Source: Pardosa pseudoannulata
Taxonomy: Eukaryota > Arthropoda > Arachnida > Araneae > Lycosidae
Length of the DNA: 64,000 bases
Assembly: GCA_032207245.1 (NCBI GenBank)
Contig: CM063508.1
Coordinates: 119,774,407-119,838,406 of the forward strand
Direction: 5' to 3'
A model generated the notes under the pieces. It had not been told where the DNA came from and did no database searches. It saw only the letters and a program-made list of their open reading frames with translations. The position numbers and the translations under genes are program-made. Every line of letters begins with the position of its first letter. The stretch's first letter is position 1. This document shows positions 36,141 to 47,384 of this stretch, piece by piece.

Positions 36141-37999
36141 CTATATTATACGGTAGTACAGTAGAGCTGGTTTTAGGTACAGTAGAGCTGGTAGACACAG
36201 TCATATGAATGCGTTTTTGCAAATTTTCGAAAAGCGTTCGCACTATAATTGAAAAATATATAATTTCGAAGATATTTCAGGTACAACTTGAACTATGTTA
36301 ATGAAACTTTGTAGGATAGTGTAATACGGTGAATTAAGCTATTTAAGCAAGTCTAATGACGATAGCTTCAGTAGTTCGCTTAATATCGCTTGTTTCTCAA
36401 AATTGATTTTTATCCTGTTAAGAGCGTTTCCACTATAATAGAAAAATATACAATTTCGAAGATATTTCGAATACAACTTAAACTATGTTAATGAAACTTT
36501 GTAGGACAGTGTAAAACGGTGTATTAAGCTATTTTACCAAGTATAATGACGATAATTTCCGTAGTTCGCATAATATCGTTCGTTTTTCAAAATTGATTTT
36601 TAGCATGTAATAAGCAATACCACTGTAATGACCAATGAAGCAATCCCACAGATATTTTAGGTTCAACTTAGACTACGTTAATAACACTTTGTAGGATAGG
36701 GTAATAGTGTGTATTAAGCTATTTTACCAAGTATAATATCGATAGCATGAGTAGTTCGCCTAATATCGTTTGTTTCTCAAAATAGTTTTTTAGCATGTAA
36801 ACAGCGTTTTCACTATAATGGCGAAATATACAAATTCGAAGATATTTCAGGTACTTCTTAAACTACGTTAATGGAACTTTGTAGTGTAATACACTTTATT
36901 AAGGTATTTTAAGAAGATAAAAACGGTTGCTAATGTAGTTCGCTTAATATCATTCGTTTCTCAAAATTCATTTTTAGCGTGTTAAGAGCGTTTCCACTAT
37001 AATGTGAAAATATACAATTTCGAAGATATTTCAAATACAACTTAAACTATGTTAATGAAACTTTGTACGATAGTGTCATACAGTGTATTAAGGTATTTTA
37101 TGAAGTATAAAGAAGATTGCTAAAATAGCTTAATATCAATCGTTTCTCAAAATTGATTTTAAGCATGTAATAAGCAATACCACTTTATGGCTAAATAAGC
37201 GATTCCGAAGATATTTTAGGTTCAACTAAAACTACGTTAATAAAACTTTGTAGAATAGTGTAATACGGTGTTTTAAGCTATTTTACCAAGTATAATGACG
37301 ATAGTTTGAGTAGTTCGCCTAATATCATTTGTTTCTCAAAATTGATTTTTAGCATGTTAAGAGCATTTCTATTGTAAGGGAAAAATATACAATTTCGAAG
37401 ATATTTCAGTTACTAATTAAACTACGTTAAAGAAACTTTGTAGGATAGTGTAATACAGTGTATTAAGGTATTTTAAGAAGTATAAAGACGATTGCTAAAG
37501 TAGTTCCCTTAACATCGTTCGTTTCTCAAAATTGATTTTTAGCATGTAGTAAGCAATACCACTGTAAAATTCAAATAAGCTATCCCGAAGTTATTTTAGG
37601 TTCAACTTAAACTACGTTAATGAAACTTTGTAGGACAGTGTAAAATGGTGTATTAAGCTATTTTACCAAGTATTATGGCGATAACTTCAGTAGTTCGCTT
37701 AATATCGTTCGTTTCTCAATATTTATTTTTAGCATCTAATAAGCAATACCACTACATGACCAAATAAGCGATCCCGAAGATATTTTAGGTTCAACTAAAA
37801 CTACGTTAATAAAACTTTGTAGAATAGTGTAATACGGTGTTTTAAGCTATTTTACCAAGTATAATGGCGATAGTTTCAGTAGTTCGCCTAATATCGTTTG
37901 TTTCTCAAAATTGATTTTTAGCATGTTAAGAGTGTTTCCACTATAATGGAAAAATATACAATTACGAAGATATTTCAGGTACTACTTAAAGTACGTTAA

Positions 38000-38615
38000 C
38001 CCTCTAAGCGGTTCGCACGTGCAATTCCGCCATACCGATGATCAAAGTGTTTGTCATGTACAATTTTGGATTTTTAAAAATGTTCCGAAAATTGATGTAA
38101 TGTACATTTCTGCTAGTGTTTTGGTAGTAGGGTCAGGTCCATATTTTTGGAAACTGCATCCCTCTTTGACTACATTTATTGAGGGATGCACCCCTACTCC
38201 CTGAGGCACAAATACTCTGATAGCTTTTCATAGCTTTGTAAAACTCTATTTCGAAGTATTTCATTTGCAGTAACAGATATATCTCCAATTGCACCACTTA
38301 AATATCTTGGATAACTTTCGTAAAAAACATAAATAATTCTCTTTAAGAATATTTTTATTTGTACTTTTAGACTCCATTATTTCTTATGGGATGATCTTCG
38401 AGACTTGACGAGCTATATGTGTATTAAAAATTAACAATCTATAATATTTATTTATAACCGGAAGTAAAAGGACAATAACGAGGGTGGGTTTCCGTATTCC
38501 ATTCTAGTTGACAAAGGGTGAAATTAAAAAGAATAGAAAGGCTTGGCCATTGACACAATAAACCTTTAGCTTATTTTTGAAGACTTTTTTTAATCGGTGT
38601 GTTCCTCTCGGAGGG
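38000..38615. mobile_element. 616-bp piggyBac-like MITE with TTAA target duplication
   Basis: A non-satellite segment splits one satellite 3 monomer exactly at a TTAA of the conserved ACGTTAATGAAAC context. TTAA stands on both sides (37,996-37,999 and 38,616-38,619). The ends are inverted: CCCTCTAAGCGG on the left against CCCTCCGAGAGG on the complement of the right, 9 of 12 matching. TTAA duplication with ends beginning CCC is the hallmark of piggyBac-type elements. An internal perfect 10-bp inverted repeat, TGCATCCCTC (38,155-38,164) and GAGGGATGCA (38,181-38,190), can form a hairpin. The 61-codon frame inside (38,019-38,204) does not resemble a transposase, so the element is non-autonomous. 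Confidence 0.87.
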
Positions 38616-39613
38616 TTAATGAAACTTTGTAGGATAGTGTAATACAGTGTACTAAGGTGTTTTATGAAGTATAAAGACGATTGCTAAAATAGTTAGCTTA
38701 ATATCAATCGTTTCTCAAAATTGATTTTTAGCATGTAATAAGCAATACCATTGTAATGACCAAATAAGCGATCCCAAATATATTTTAGGTTCAACTTAGA
38801 CTACGTTAATGAAACTTTGTAGGATAGTGTAATAAGGTGTATTAAACTATTTTACCAAGTATAATGACGATAGCTTCAGTTGTTCGCCTAATATCGTTTG
38901 TTTCTTAAAATTAATGTTTAGCATGTAAAGAGCGTTTCCACAATAATGGCCAAATATACAATTTCGAAGATATTTCAGGTACTACTTAAAGTACGGTAAT
39001 GAATATTTGTAGGATAGTGTACTACAGTGAATTAAGGTATTTTAAGAAGTATAAAAACGATTGCTAAAGTAGTTCGCTTATTATCGATCGTTTCTCAAAA
39101 ATCATTTTTAGCATGTAATAAGCAATACAACTATATGACCAAATAAGCGATCCGGAAGATATTTTAGGTTTAAATAAACTACGTTAATGAAACTTTGTAG
39201 GATAGTGTAAAACAATGTATTAAGCTATTTTACCAAGTATAATGACGATAAATTCAGTAGTTCGCCTAATATCGTTTGTTTCACAAAATTGATTTTTAGC
39301 ATGTAAACGGCGTTTTCATTATAATGGCCAAATTTACAATTTCGAAGATATTTCAGATACTATTTAAAATACGTTAATGAAACTTTGTAGGATAGTGTAA
39401 TACAGTGAATTAAGGTATATTAAGAAGTATAAAAACGATTGGTAAAGTAGTTAGCTTAATATCGATCGTGTCTCAAAATTGATTTTAAGCATGTAATAAG
39501 CAATAAGACTGTAATGACCAAATAAGCGATCCCGAACATATTTTAGGTTCAAATTAATCTACGTTAATGAAACGTTGTAGGATAGTGTAATACAGTGTAT
39601 TAAGATATTTTAA

Positions 39614-39768
39614 CACTTTCGCTGCCACTAAAAATGATATTACAATCCTCAGAAACCGCATTAAACACAGAGCATATAACTTATCAAAGTTCGTCGCCGC
39701 GTTATTTAGTCGTCGGCATACCAGAGGGTACCGCTCTGACGCGCCAGTACGTCGTGGCAGCGAACGTG
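39614..39768. mobile_element. 155-bp MITE with TTAA target duplication
   Basis: The segment interrupts a satellite 3 monomer between GATATTTTAA and TTAAGAAGTATAAAAAC; uninterrupted monomers read GATATTTTAAGAAG. TTAA is duplicated (39,610-39,613 and 39,769-39,772). The ends are inverted repeats, CACTTTCGCTGCCAC on the left and CACGTTCGCTGCCAC on the complement of the right, 14 of 15 matching. The insert is richer in G and C than its surroundings. It is too short to code for anything; the open frame 39,634-39,831 runs out of it into the satellite. TTAA specificity suggests cross-mobilisation by a piggyBac-like transposase. Confidence 0.9.
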
Positions 39769-40384
39769 TTAAGAAGTATAAAAACTATTGCTAAAGTAGT
39801 TAGCTTAATATCGTTCGTTTCTCAAAATTGATTTTTAGCATGTAATAAGCAATAAGACTGCAATGACCAAATAAGCGATCCCGAACATATTTTAGTTTCA
39901 ACTAAAACTACGTTTAGGATAGTGTAATGCAGTGTATTAAGCTATTTTACCTAGTATAATGACGATAGCTTCAGCAGTTCGCTTAAAATTGATTGTTTCT
40001 CAAAATTTAATTTTAGCATTTTACAGCGTATCCACTCTAATGGTCAAATATACAATTTCGAAGATATTTCAGGTAATACTTAAAGTACGTTAATGAAACT
40101 TTGTAGGATAGTATAATGCATTGTATCAAGATATTGTAAGAAGTATAAAAACGATTGCTAAACAAATGAAACTTTATAGGATAGTGTAATACAGTGTATT
40201 CAGGTATTTTAAGAAGTATAAAAACGATTGCTAAAGTTGTTAGCCTTATATCGTTCGTTTCTCAAAATTGATTTTTAGCATGTTAAGAGCATTTCTATTA
40301 TAATGGAAAAATATACAATTTCGAAGATATTTCAGTTACTACTTAAACTACGTTAATGAAACTTTGTAGGATAGTGTAATACAG

Positions 40385-40490
40385 TGTATTAAGGTATTTT
40401 ATAAAGTGTATTAAGGTATTGTATAGTGTATTAAAGTATTAAGGTATTGTATAGTTTATTAAGGTATCAGTGTATTAAGATATTGTATAA
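40385..40490. repeat. Short-period slippage cluster in satellite 3
   Basis: The phrase GTGTATTAAGGTATT, or truncated forms of it, occurs about five times within 105 bp where a normal monomer has it once. Spacing is about 20-25 bp. This looks like local replication slippage or micro-unequal exchange. Confidence 0.8.
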
Positions 40491-40639
40491 AGACGATTGC
40501 TAAAGTAGTTCGCTTAATATCGTTCGTTTCTCAAAATTGATTTTTAGCATGTAGTAAGCAATACCATTGTAATGACCAAATAAGCGATCCCAAAGATATT
40601 TTAGGTTCAACTTAAACTACGTTATTGAAACTTTGTAGG

Positions 40640-43600
40640 TTAGTGTAATACAGTGTACTAAGGTGTTTTATGAAGTATAAAGACGATTGCTAAAATATTT
40701 AGCTTAATATCAATCATTTCTCAGAATTGATTTTTAGCATGTAATAAGCAATACCACTTTAATGCCCAAATAAGCGATCCTAAAGATATTTTAGTTTAGA
40801 CTTAGACTACGTTAATGAAACTTTGTAGGATAGTGTAATACGATGTATTAAGCTATTTTACGTAGTATAATGACGATAACTTCAATAGTTCGCTTAATAT
40901 CTCTTGTTTCTCAAAATTCATTTTAGCATGTAAACACCGTTTCCACTGTAATGGCCAAATATACAATTTCGAAGATATTTCAGGTACTACTTAAAGTACG
41001 TTAATGAAACTTTGTAGTATAGTGTAATACAGTCATTAAGGTATTTTAAGAAGTATAAAGACGATTGCTAAAAAAGTTCGCTTAATATCATTCGTTTTTC
41101 AAAATTGATTTTTAGCAGGTCATAAGCAATACCACTATATAGACCAAATAAGCGATCCCGAAGATATTTTAGGTTTACCTCAAACTACGTTAATGAAACT
41201 TTGTAGGATATTGTAAAACGTTGTATTAAGATATTTTACCAAGTATAATGACGATAGCTTTATTAGTTCGCTTAATATCCTTCGTTTCTCAAAATTGATT
41301 TTTAGCATGTAATAAGCAGTACCACTTATATGACCAAATAAGCGATCCCGAAGATATTTTAGGTTCAATTAAAACTACGTTAATGAAACTTTGTAGGATA
41401 GTGTAATACGGTGTTGTACGCTGTTTTACCAAGTATAATGACGATAGTTTCAGTAGTTCGCCTAATATCGTTTGTTTCTCAAAATTGATTTTTAGCATGT
41501 TAAGAGCGTTTCCACTAAAATGGAAAATTTTACAACTTCGAAGATATATCAGGTACTACTTCAATTACGTTAATGAAACTTTGTAGGATAGTGTAATAGA
41601 GTGTATTAAGGTATTTTATGAAGAATAAAAACTATTTCTAAAGTAGTTCGCTTAATATCGTTCTTTTCACAAAATTGATATTTAGCATGTTATAAGCAAT
41701 ACCACTGTAAAGATCAAATAAGCGATCCCGAAGATATTTCAGGTTCAACTAAAACTACGTTAATGAAACTTTGTAGGATAGTGTAATACGGTGTATTAAA
41801 TTATTTTACGTAGTATAATGACGATAACTTCAGTAGTTCGCCTAATATCGTTTGTTTCTCAAAATTGATTTTTAGCGTGTAAACAGCGTTTCCACTATAA
41901 TGGCCAAATACACAATTTCTAAGATATTTCAGGTACTACTTAAACTAGGTTAATGAAACTTTGTAGGATATTGTAATACAGTGTATTAAGATATATTAAG
42001 ATGTATAAAAACGATTGGTAAAGTAGTTAGCTTATTATCGATCGTGTCTCAAAATTGATTTTTAGCATGAAATAAGCAATAAGACTGTAATGATCAAATA
42101 AGCGATCCCGAGCATATTTTAGGTTCAAATTAATCTACGTTAATGAAACTTTGTAGGATAGTGTAATACAGTGTAATAAGGTATTTTAAGAAGTATAAAG
42201 ACGATTGCTAAAGTAGTTTGTTTAATATCGTTCGTTTTTTAAAATTGATTTTTAGTATGTAATAAGCAATACCACTGTAATGACCAAATAAGCGATCAAG
42301 AAGATATTTTAGGTTCAACTGAAACTAAGTTAATGAAACTTTATAGGATAGTGTAATACGGTGTACTAAGCTTTTTTAATAAGTATAATGACGATAGCTT
42401 CAGTAGTTCGTCTAATATCGTTTGTTTCTCAAAATTGAGTTTTAGCATGTAAACAGCTTTTCCAAACTACAATGGTCAAATATACAATTTCGAAGATATT
42501 TTAAGTACTACTTTAAGTACGTTAATGAAACTTTGTAGGATAGTGTAATACAGTGTACTAAGATATTTTAAGAAGTATAAAGACGATTGCTAAAATAGTT
42601 AGCTTAATATCGTTCGTTTCTCAAAATTGATTTTTAGCATGTGTTAAAATATACCACTGTAATGACCATATAAGCGATCCCGAAGATATTTTAGGTTCAA
42701 CTTAAACTACGTTAAAGAAACTTTGTAGGATAGTATAATACGATGTATTAAGCTATTTCACCAAGTATAATGACGATAGCTTCAGTAGTTCGCCTAATAT
42801 CGTTTGTTTCTCAAAATTGATTTTTAGCCTGTAAAGAGCGTTTCCACTATAATGGCCTAATATACAATTTCGAAGATATTTCAACTACTTAAACTACGTT
42901 AATGAAACTTTGTAGGATAGAGTAATACAGTGTATTAAGCTATTTTACCAAGTATAATGATGATAGCTTCAGTAGTCCGCCTAATATCGTTTGTATCTCA
43001 AAATTGGTTTTTAGTAAACAGTCTTTCCACAATAATGGCCAAATATACAATTTCGAAGATATTTCAGGTACTACTTAAAGTACGTTAATGAAACATGTAG
43101 CATAGGGTAATACAGTGTATTCAGGTATTTTAAGAAGTAAAAATATTATTTCTAAAGTAGTTTGCTTAATATCGTTCGTTTCTCAATATTGATTTTTAGC
43201 ATGTACTAAGCAATACCGCTGTTATGACCAAATAACGGTTCCCGAAGATATATTTTAAGTTCAACCTAAATTGATTTTTAGCACGTAATAAGCAATACCA
43301 CTGTAAATGACCAATAAGCGGTCCCGAAGATAATTTAAGTTCAACCTAAACTAGGTTAATGAAACTTTGTAGGATAGTTGTAATTACGGTTATTAATATT
43401 TTACCAAGTATAATGACGATAGCTCCAGTAGTTCGCTTAATATTGTTTGTTTCTCAAATTGATTTTTAGTATGTAAACAGCGTTTTACTATTATGGCCAA
43501 GTATGTAATTTCGAAGATATTTCAGGTACTACTTAAAGTACGTTAATGAAACTTTGTCGATAGTGTAATACAGTGTATTAAGGCATCTGTACACATTTAA

Positions 43601-46600
43601 AACATGAATTTCGACCCAAATATAAATTTTTAAATTTTATTATATTATTAAAATCCAATATGTTATCTATACATAACCGCTTGAACTGTGTCTCCGTCTC
43701 ATTTAGGATCAGAGTTACAGCATTTTTAATGAAAGTCCAAAGTCAATTTTAATACCGGAAGTGCTTTTTTGTAAACCGGAAGTCGCTTGAAAACTTTTAT
43801 TCTCTTGTCAATTTCAACAAAATCTTTTGCTATAATTAAAATGTTATTAAACTTGGACCAAATAATCCATGCTGAAAACTATTATTGTTTTTTAAAGAAT
43901 CTTGTAACAGCATTTTATTGAATTTAGCATCTGAATCTCGCAATGAATTTTAGGATACATTTTAAAAATTTTCTTCTGCTTCCGAGATTTTACAGTTACA
44001 TTGCTCTTATTTTTATGCGTATTTCAAATGACAAGTTTTATTTTAATACTTTAAAATGCCTAATTCTGCATGCACAATAACTCAAATAATGTTTTAAGAC
44101 AATAAATTTATCAAAGCTGGTCAATCTAATAATACTATTATATAATAATACTATTATAATATTATAATACTATAATAATACTATTATATAATACTATTGA
44201 ATATATTCCAATTACAATTAAAGCTACTAGCTCCTTAGACTGTGATGACTCCATCCAATTTAATAATGGTTTTAAACCCTGCTTCATCAGTTTTAACTAT
44301 AGAGTTCATTTCTGATCCTGTACATGTAACTTTGAAATGGTATAAACCACTTAGATCATATGATCATATGATCATAAAATATATGATGCTACCCTCCACT
44401 TCACCCCGAAACTCAGTAAAGTGCTTAAAGAGCACTTAGAAATAATAAAACAATATATTGAATTTCAAACTAGAGGGGGTTAAGGTTCATAAACCTGATG
44501 TTTTTTTATATCATGATACATATTTTGAAATTATGGCATAAAAACATTCTGACTTTTCTCGAAATAGCATTTTTTGTCCATTTTGTCACTCATCATAACA
44601 TAACATATCTCAATAAATTAAATCTCATAGGATTTGAAATTTTAAATGTATATTACATAAATTTGTAGAAATGGAACAGATAACTATTAATATTAATTAC
44701 AGACTAATTGTGATTTTCAGCCGTTGAATTCATACAACGCATGAAATGTTCGGTAACTTTCGCAAAGTGTTGTACTCAAATTCCCATAGATTTGCAGATA
44801 TGTTTATGATAGCAATAATAATAAAAGTCCATTAAATAAAGAATATACTTTGAAACATAAAATAAGTATAAAATAATGATACGTTAATTATTCATTTTGG
44901 AACTAAAGTGTAAAATTGTTATAAAGTGATTTTCATAAGTTTGGATATATTACCTTCTTAAAAAACATCAGTCTACTCTTTGCAAAATAAATCCCAAGAA
45001 TATATTAAAAGCATTCAGAAAGAAAATAACCAGTATCTTACAAAGACAAAAAGGCGTGCTTTTAATAATAGGAGTATATTAAGGCATTATAAGTGATTAC
45101 ACACAATTTTTTCTAATATATTAAGTTGTTTTTTCATGTTTTTCTCAAAATGAATTTTTTCGGGATTTTGCTTACCGCAAAACAGGATAACTCAAAAATA
45201 TTTAGCCCAAATGCTTGGATATTTTTAAGTGTGTGTTTTATATCATTATATATTCAGGGAATAGACTACAATAGTGGTTCCAGATTAATTACTTACAGCC
45301 GATTTACAGCCGTTTAATTCTTGACTTGCATGAAAATTTTGAGAAATTTTCAATGTTCTTCTACCCACGTTCCTATAACTTAACAAATATATTTGCGATC
45401 ACCATGATTGTAGTCTATTCCCTGAAATATATAATTAGAAACATTATCAAATTTACAAAACAGTGATTACATGATTTAATTTGGAGTTATCGTGTTTTGC
45501 GTAATGTATAATTTAAGGGCAAATTTCACCCTATTTTTCACTATAAGATATAAAAATATTATTCAAAAACTATATAGCGAATGCATTTTTCATAGTTTCA
45601 AAGTTATGTTTTTATCATAAAATTAACATTAAAAATAAAAATTTTATAGGATATTTCGAAAAAATCACCTCAGAAGGTGTACAAACTTAAGGTATTTTAA
45701 CAAGTATAAAGACGATTGCTCCAGAAGTTTCGCTTAATATCGTTCATTTCTCAAAATTGATTTTTAGCATTTAATAAGCAATATCACTGTATTGACCAAA
45801 TAACCGATTCCGAAGATATTGCAGGTAATACTTAAAATACGTTAATTAACCTCTGTGAGAGAGTATAATACGGTGTAGAAAGCTATTTTACCAAGTACAA
45901 AGACGATAGCTTCCAGTAGTTCGCTTAATATCGTTCATTTCTCAAAATGATGTTTAGCATGAAATAAGCAATACTACTGTAAAAGACCAAATAAGCGATC
46001 CCGAAGATATTTTAGGTTGAAATTCAACTACGTTAAATAAACTTTGTAGGATATGTAATACGTTGTATTTAGGTATTTTACCAAGTATAAAGACGAGTTT
46101 CTATAAAATAGTTCGCTTAATATCGTTCGTTTTAAATAAACTTTGTAGGATTGTGTAATACGGTATATTAAGATATTTTAAAAAGTATAAAGACGATTGC
46201 TCCAGTAGTTTGCTTAATATCGTTCTTTTCTCAAAATTGATTTTTGCATGTAAACAGCGTTTTCCCTATAATGAGCAAATATCCAATTCGAAGATATTTC
46301 AGGTTACTACTTAAACTACGTTAATGAAACTTTGTTGGATAGTGTCATACGGTGTATAAAGCTATTTTTTCAAGTATAAAGTCAGTTGCTAAAGTAGTTC
46401 GCGTAATATCGTTCTTTTCTCAAAATTGATTTTTAGCATGTAATAAAGAATACCACTGTAATGATCAATTAAACCGATTCCAAAGATATTTCAGGCTGAA
46501 ATAAACAACGTTAATTAAACTTTGTAGGATAGTGTAATACGGGGTATTAAGCTATATTACTAAGTATAAAAGTCGATTGCTCCAGAAGTTCGCTTAATAT

Positions 46601-46960
46601 CGTTCATTTCACAAAATTGATTTTTAGCATGTAATAATCAATACCACTGTAAAGACCAAAAAAGTGATATCGAATATATTTTAGGTTCAATTTAAACTAC
46701 GTTAATGAAACTTTGTAGGATAGTGTAATACAGTGTATTAAAGTCACTTAAGCAGTATAAAGACGATTGTTCCAGTATTTCGCTTAATATCGTTTGTTTC
46801 TCAAAATTGATTTTTAGCATGTAAAAAGCAATCCACTGTAATAACCAAAACAGGCGATCCCGAAGATCTTTTAGGTTCAAATTAAACTACGTTAATTACA
46901 TTTTGTAGCATAGTGTAATACATGTATTAAGCTATTTTACCAAGTATAAAGCGATTGCTC
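40640..46960. repeat. Segmental duplication within satellite 3, left copy
   Basis: This stretch and 47,385-53,490 share the same sequence of individually distinctive monomers and the same inserted 2.1-kb element. Matching landmarks include TCTCAGAATTGATTTTTAGC at about 40,719 and 47,467, TTAGCATGAAATAAGC at 42,062 and 48,591, and GTTAATTACATTTTGTAGC at 46,891 and 53,422. The offset is about 6.75 kb at the left and settles near 6.53 kb, a change close to one monomer that lies between 41,000 and 41,950. Confidence 0.85.
43582..45686. mobile_element. 2.1-kb non-autonomous TTAA element, copy 1
   Basis: Non-satellite DNA replaces nothing and simply splits a monomer: GTATTAA stands on its left and TTAAGGTATTTT on its right, where uninterrupted monomers read TATTAAGGTATTTT. 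The left end is GGCATCTGTACAC. The right end, compared with copy 2, has lost three bases (GTGTACAAAC instead of GTGTACAAATGCC). The interior has an AT-rich near-palindromic run of TAATAATACTATTATA units (about 44,127-44,205) and a GATCATATGATCATATGATC cluster near 44,359. No transposase frame is visible; open frames such as 44,242-44,439 and 45,126-45,317 are short and not recognisable. A piggyBac or Kolobok affiliation would fit the TTAA duplication, but neither is established. Confidence 0.82.
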
Positions 46961-47384
46961 CAAAGATATTTTAGGTTCAACTTAAACTACGTTAATGAAA
47001 CATTGTAGGAAAGTATAAAATGGTGTATTAAGCTATTTTATTAAGTATAATGACGATAATTTCAGTAAGTCGCTTAATATCGTTCGTTTCTCAATATTGA
47101 TTTTTAGCATCTAATAAGCAATACCACTACATGACCAAATAAGCGATCCCGAAGATATTTTAGGTTCAATTACAATACGTTAATGAAACTTTGTAGGATA
47201 GTGTAATACGGTGTTTTAAGCTATTTTACCAAGTATAATGACGATAGTTTCAGTAGTTCGCTTTATATCGTTCGTTTCTCAAAATTTATTTTTAGCATGT
47301 AATAAGCAATACCACTATAATGACCAAATAACTGATTCCGAAGATATTTCAGATTCATCTAAAACAACGTTAATGAATCTTTGT

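Larger units (their letters stand above)
32641..36229. repeat. Satellite 2, subfamily B: diverged 488-bp-type monomers
   Basis: About seven monomers keep the order of subfamily A but share different bases: GAACGGAACTCTAGC for GGACGGAACTATAGC, ATCTGCGCCCGCGATTC for AACTGCACCCGAGATTC, and CGGTATTATAGAC for CGGTATAAAAGAC. They also differ more among themselves than the A monomers do. The switch from A to B falls at about 32,640 within one monomer. The array ends at about 36,229, truncated inside a monomer after GCAAATTTTCG. Confidence 0.93.

Noticed and set aside
35983..36243. 86-codon minus-strand frame
   Set aside because: Mostly a translation of the (TA)n expansion in the last satellite 2 monomer.
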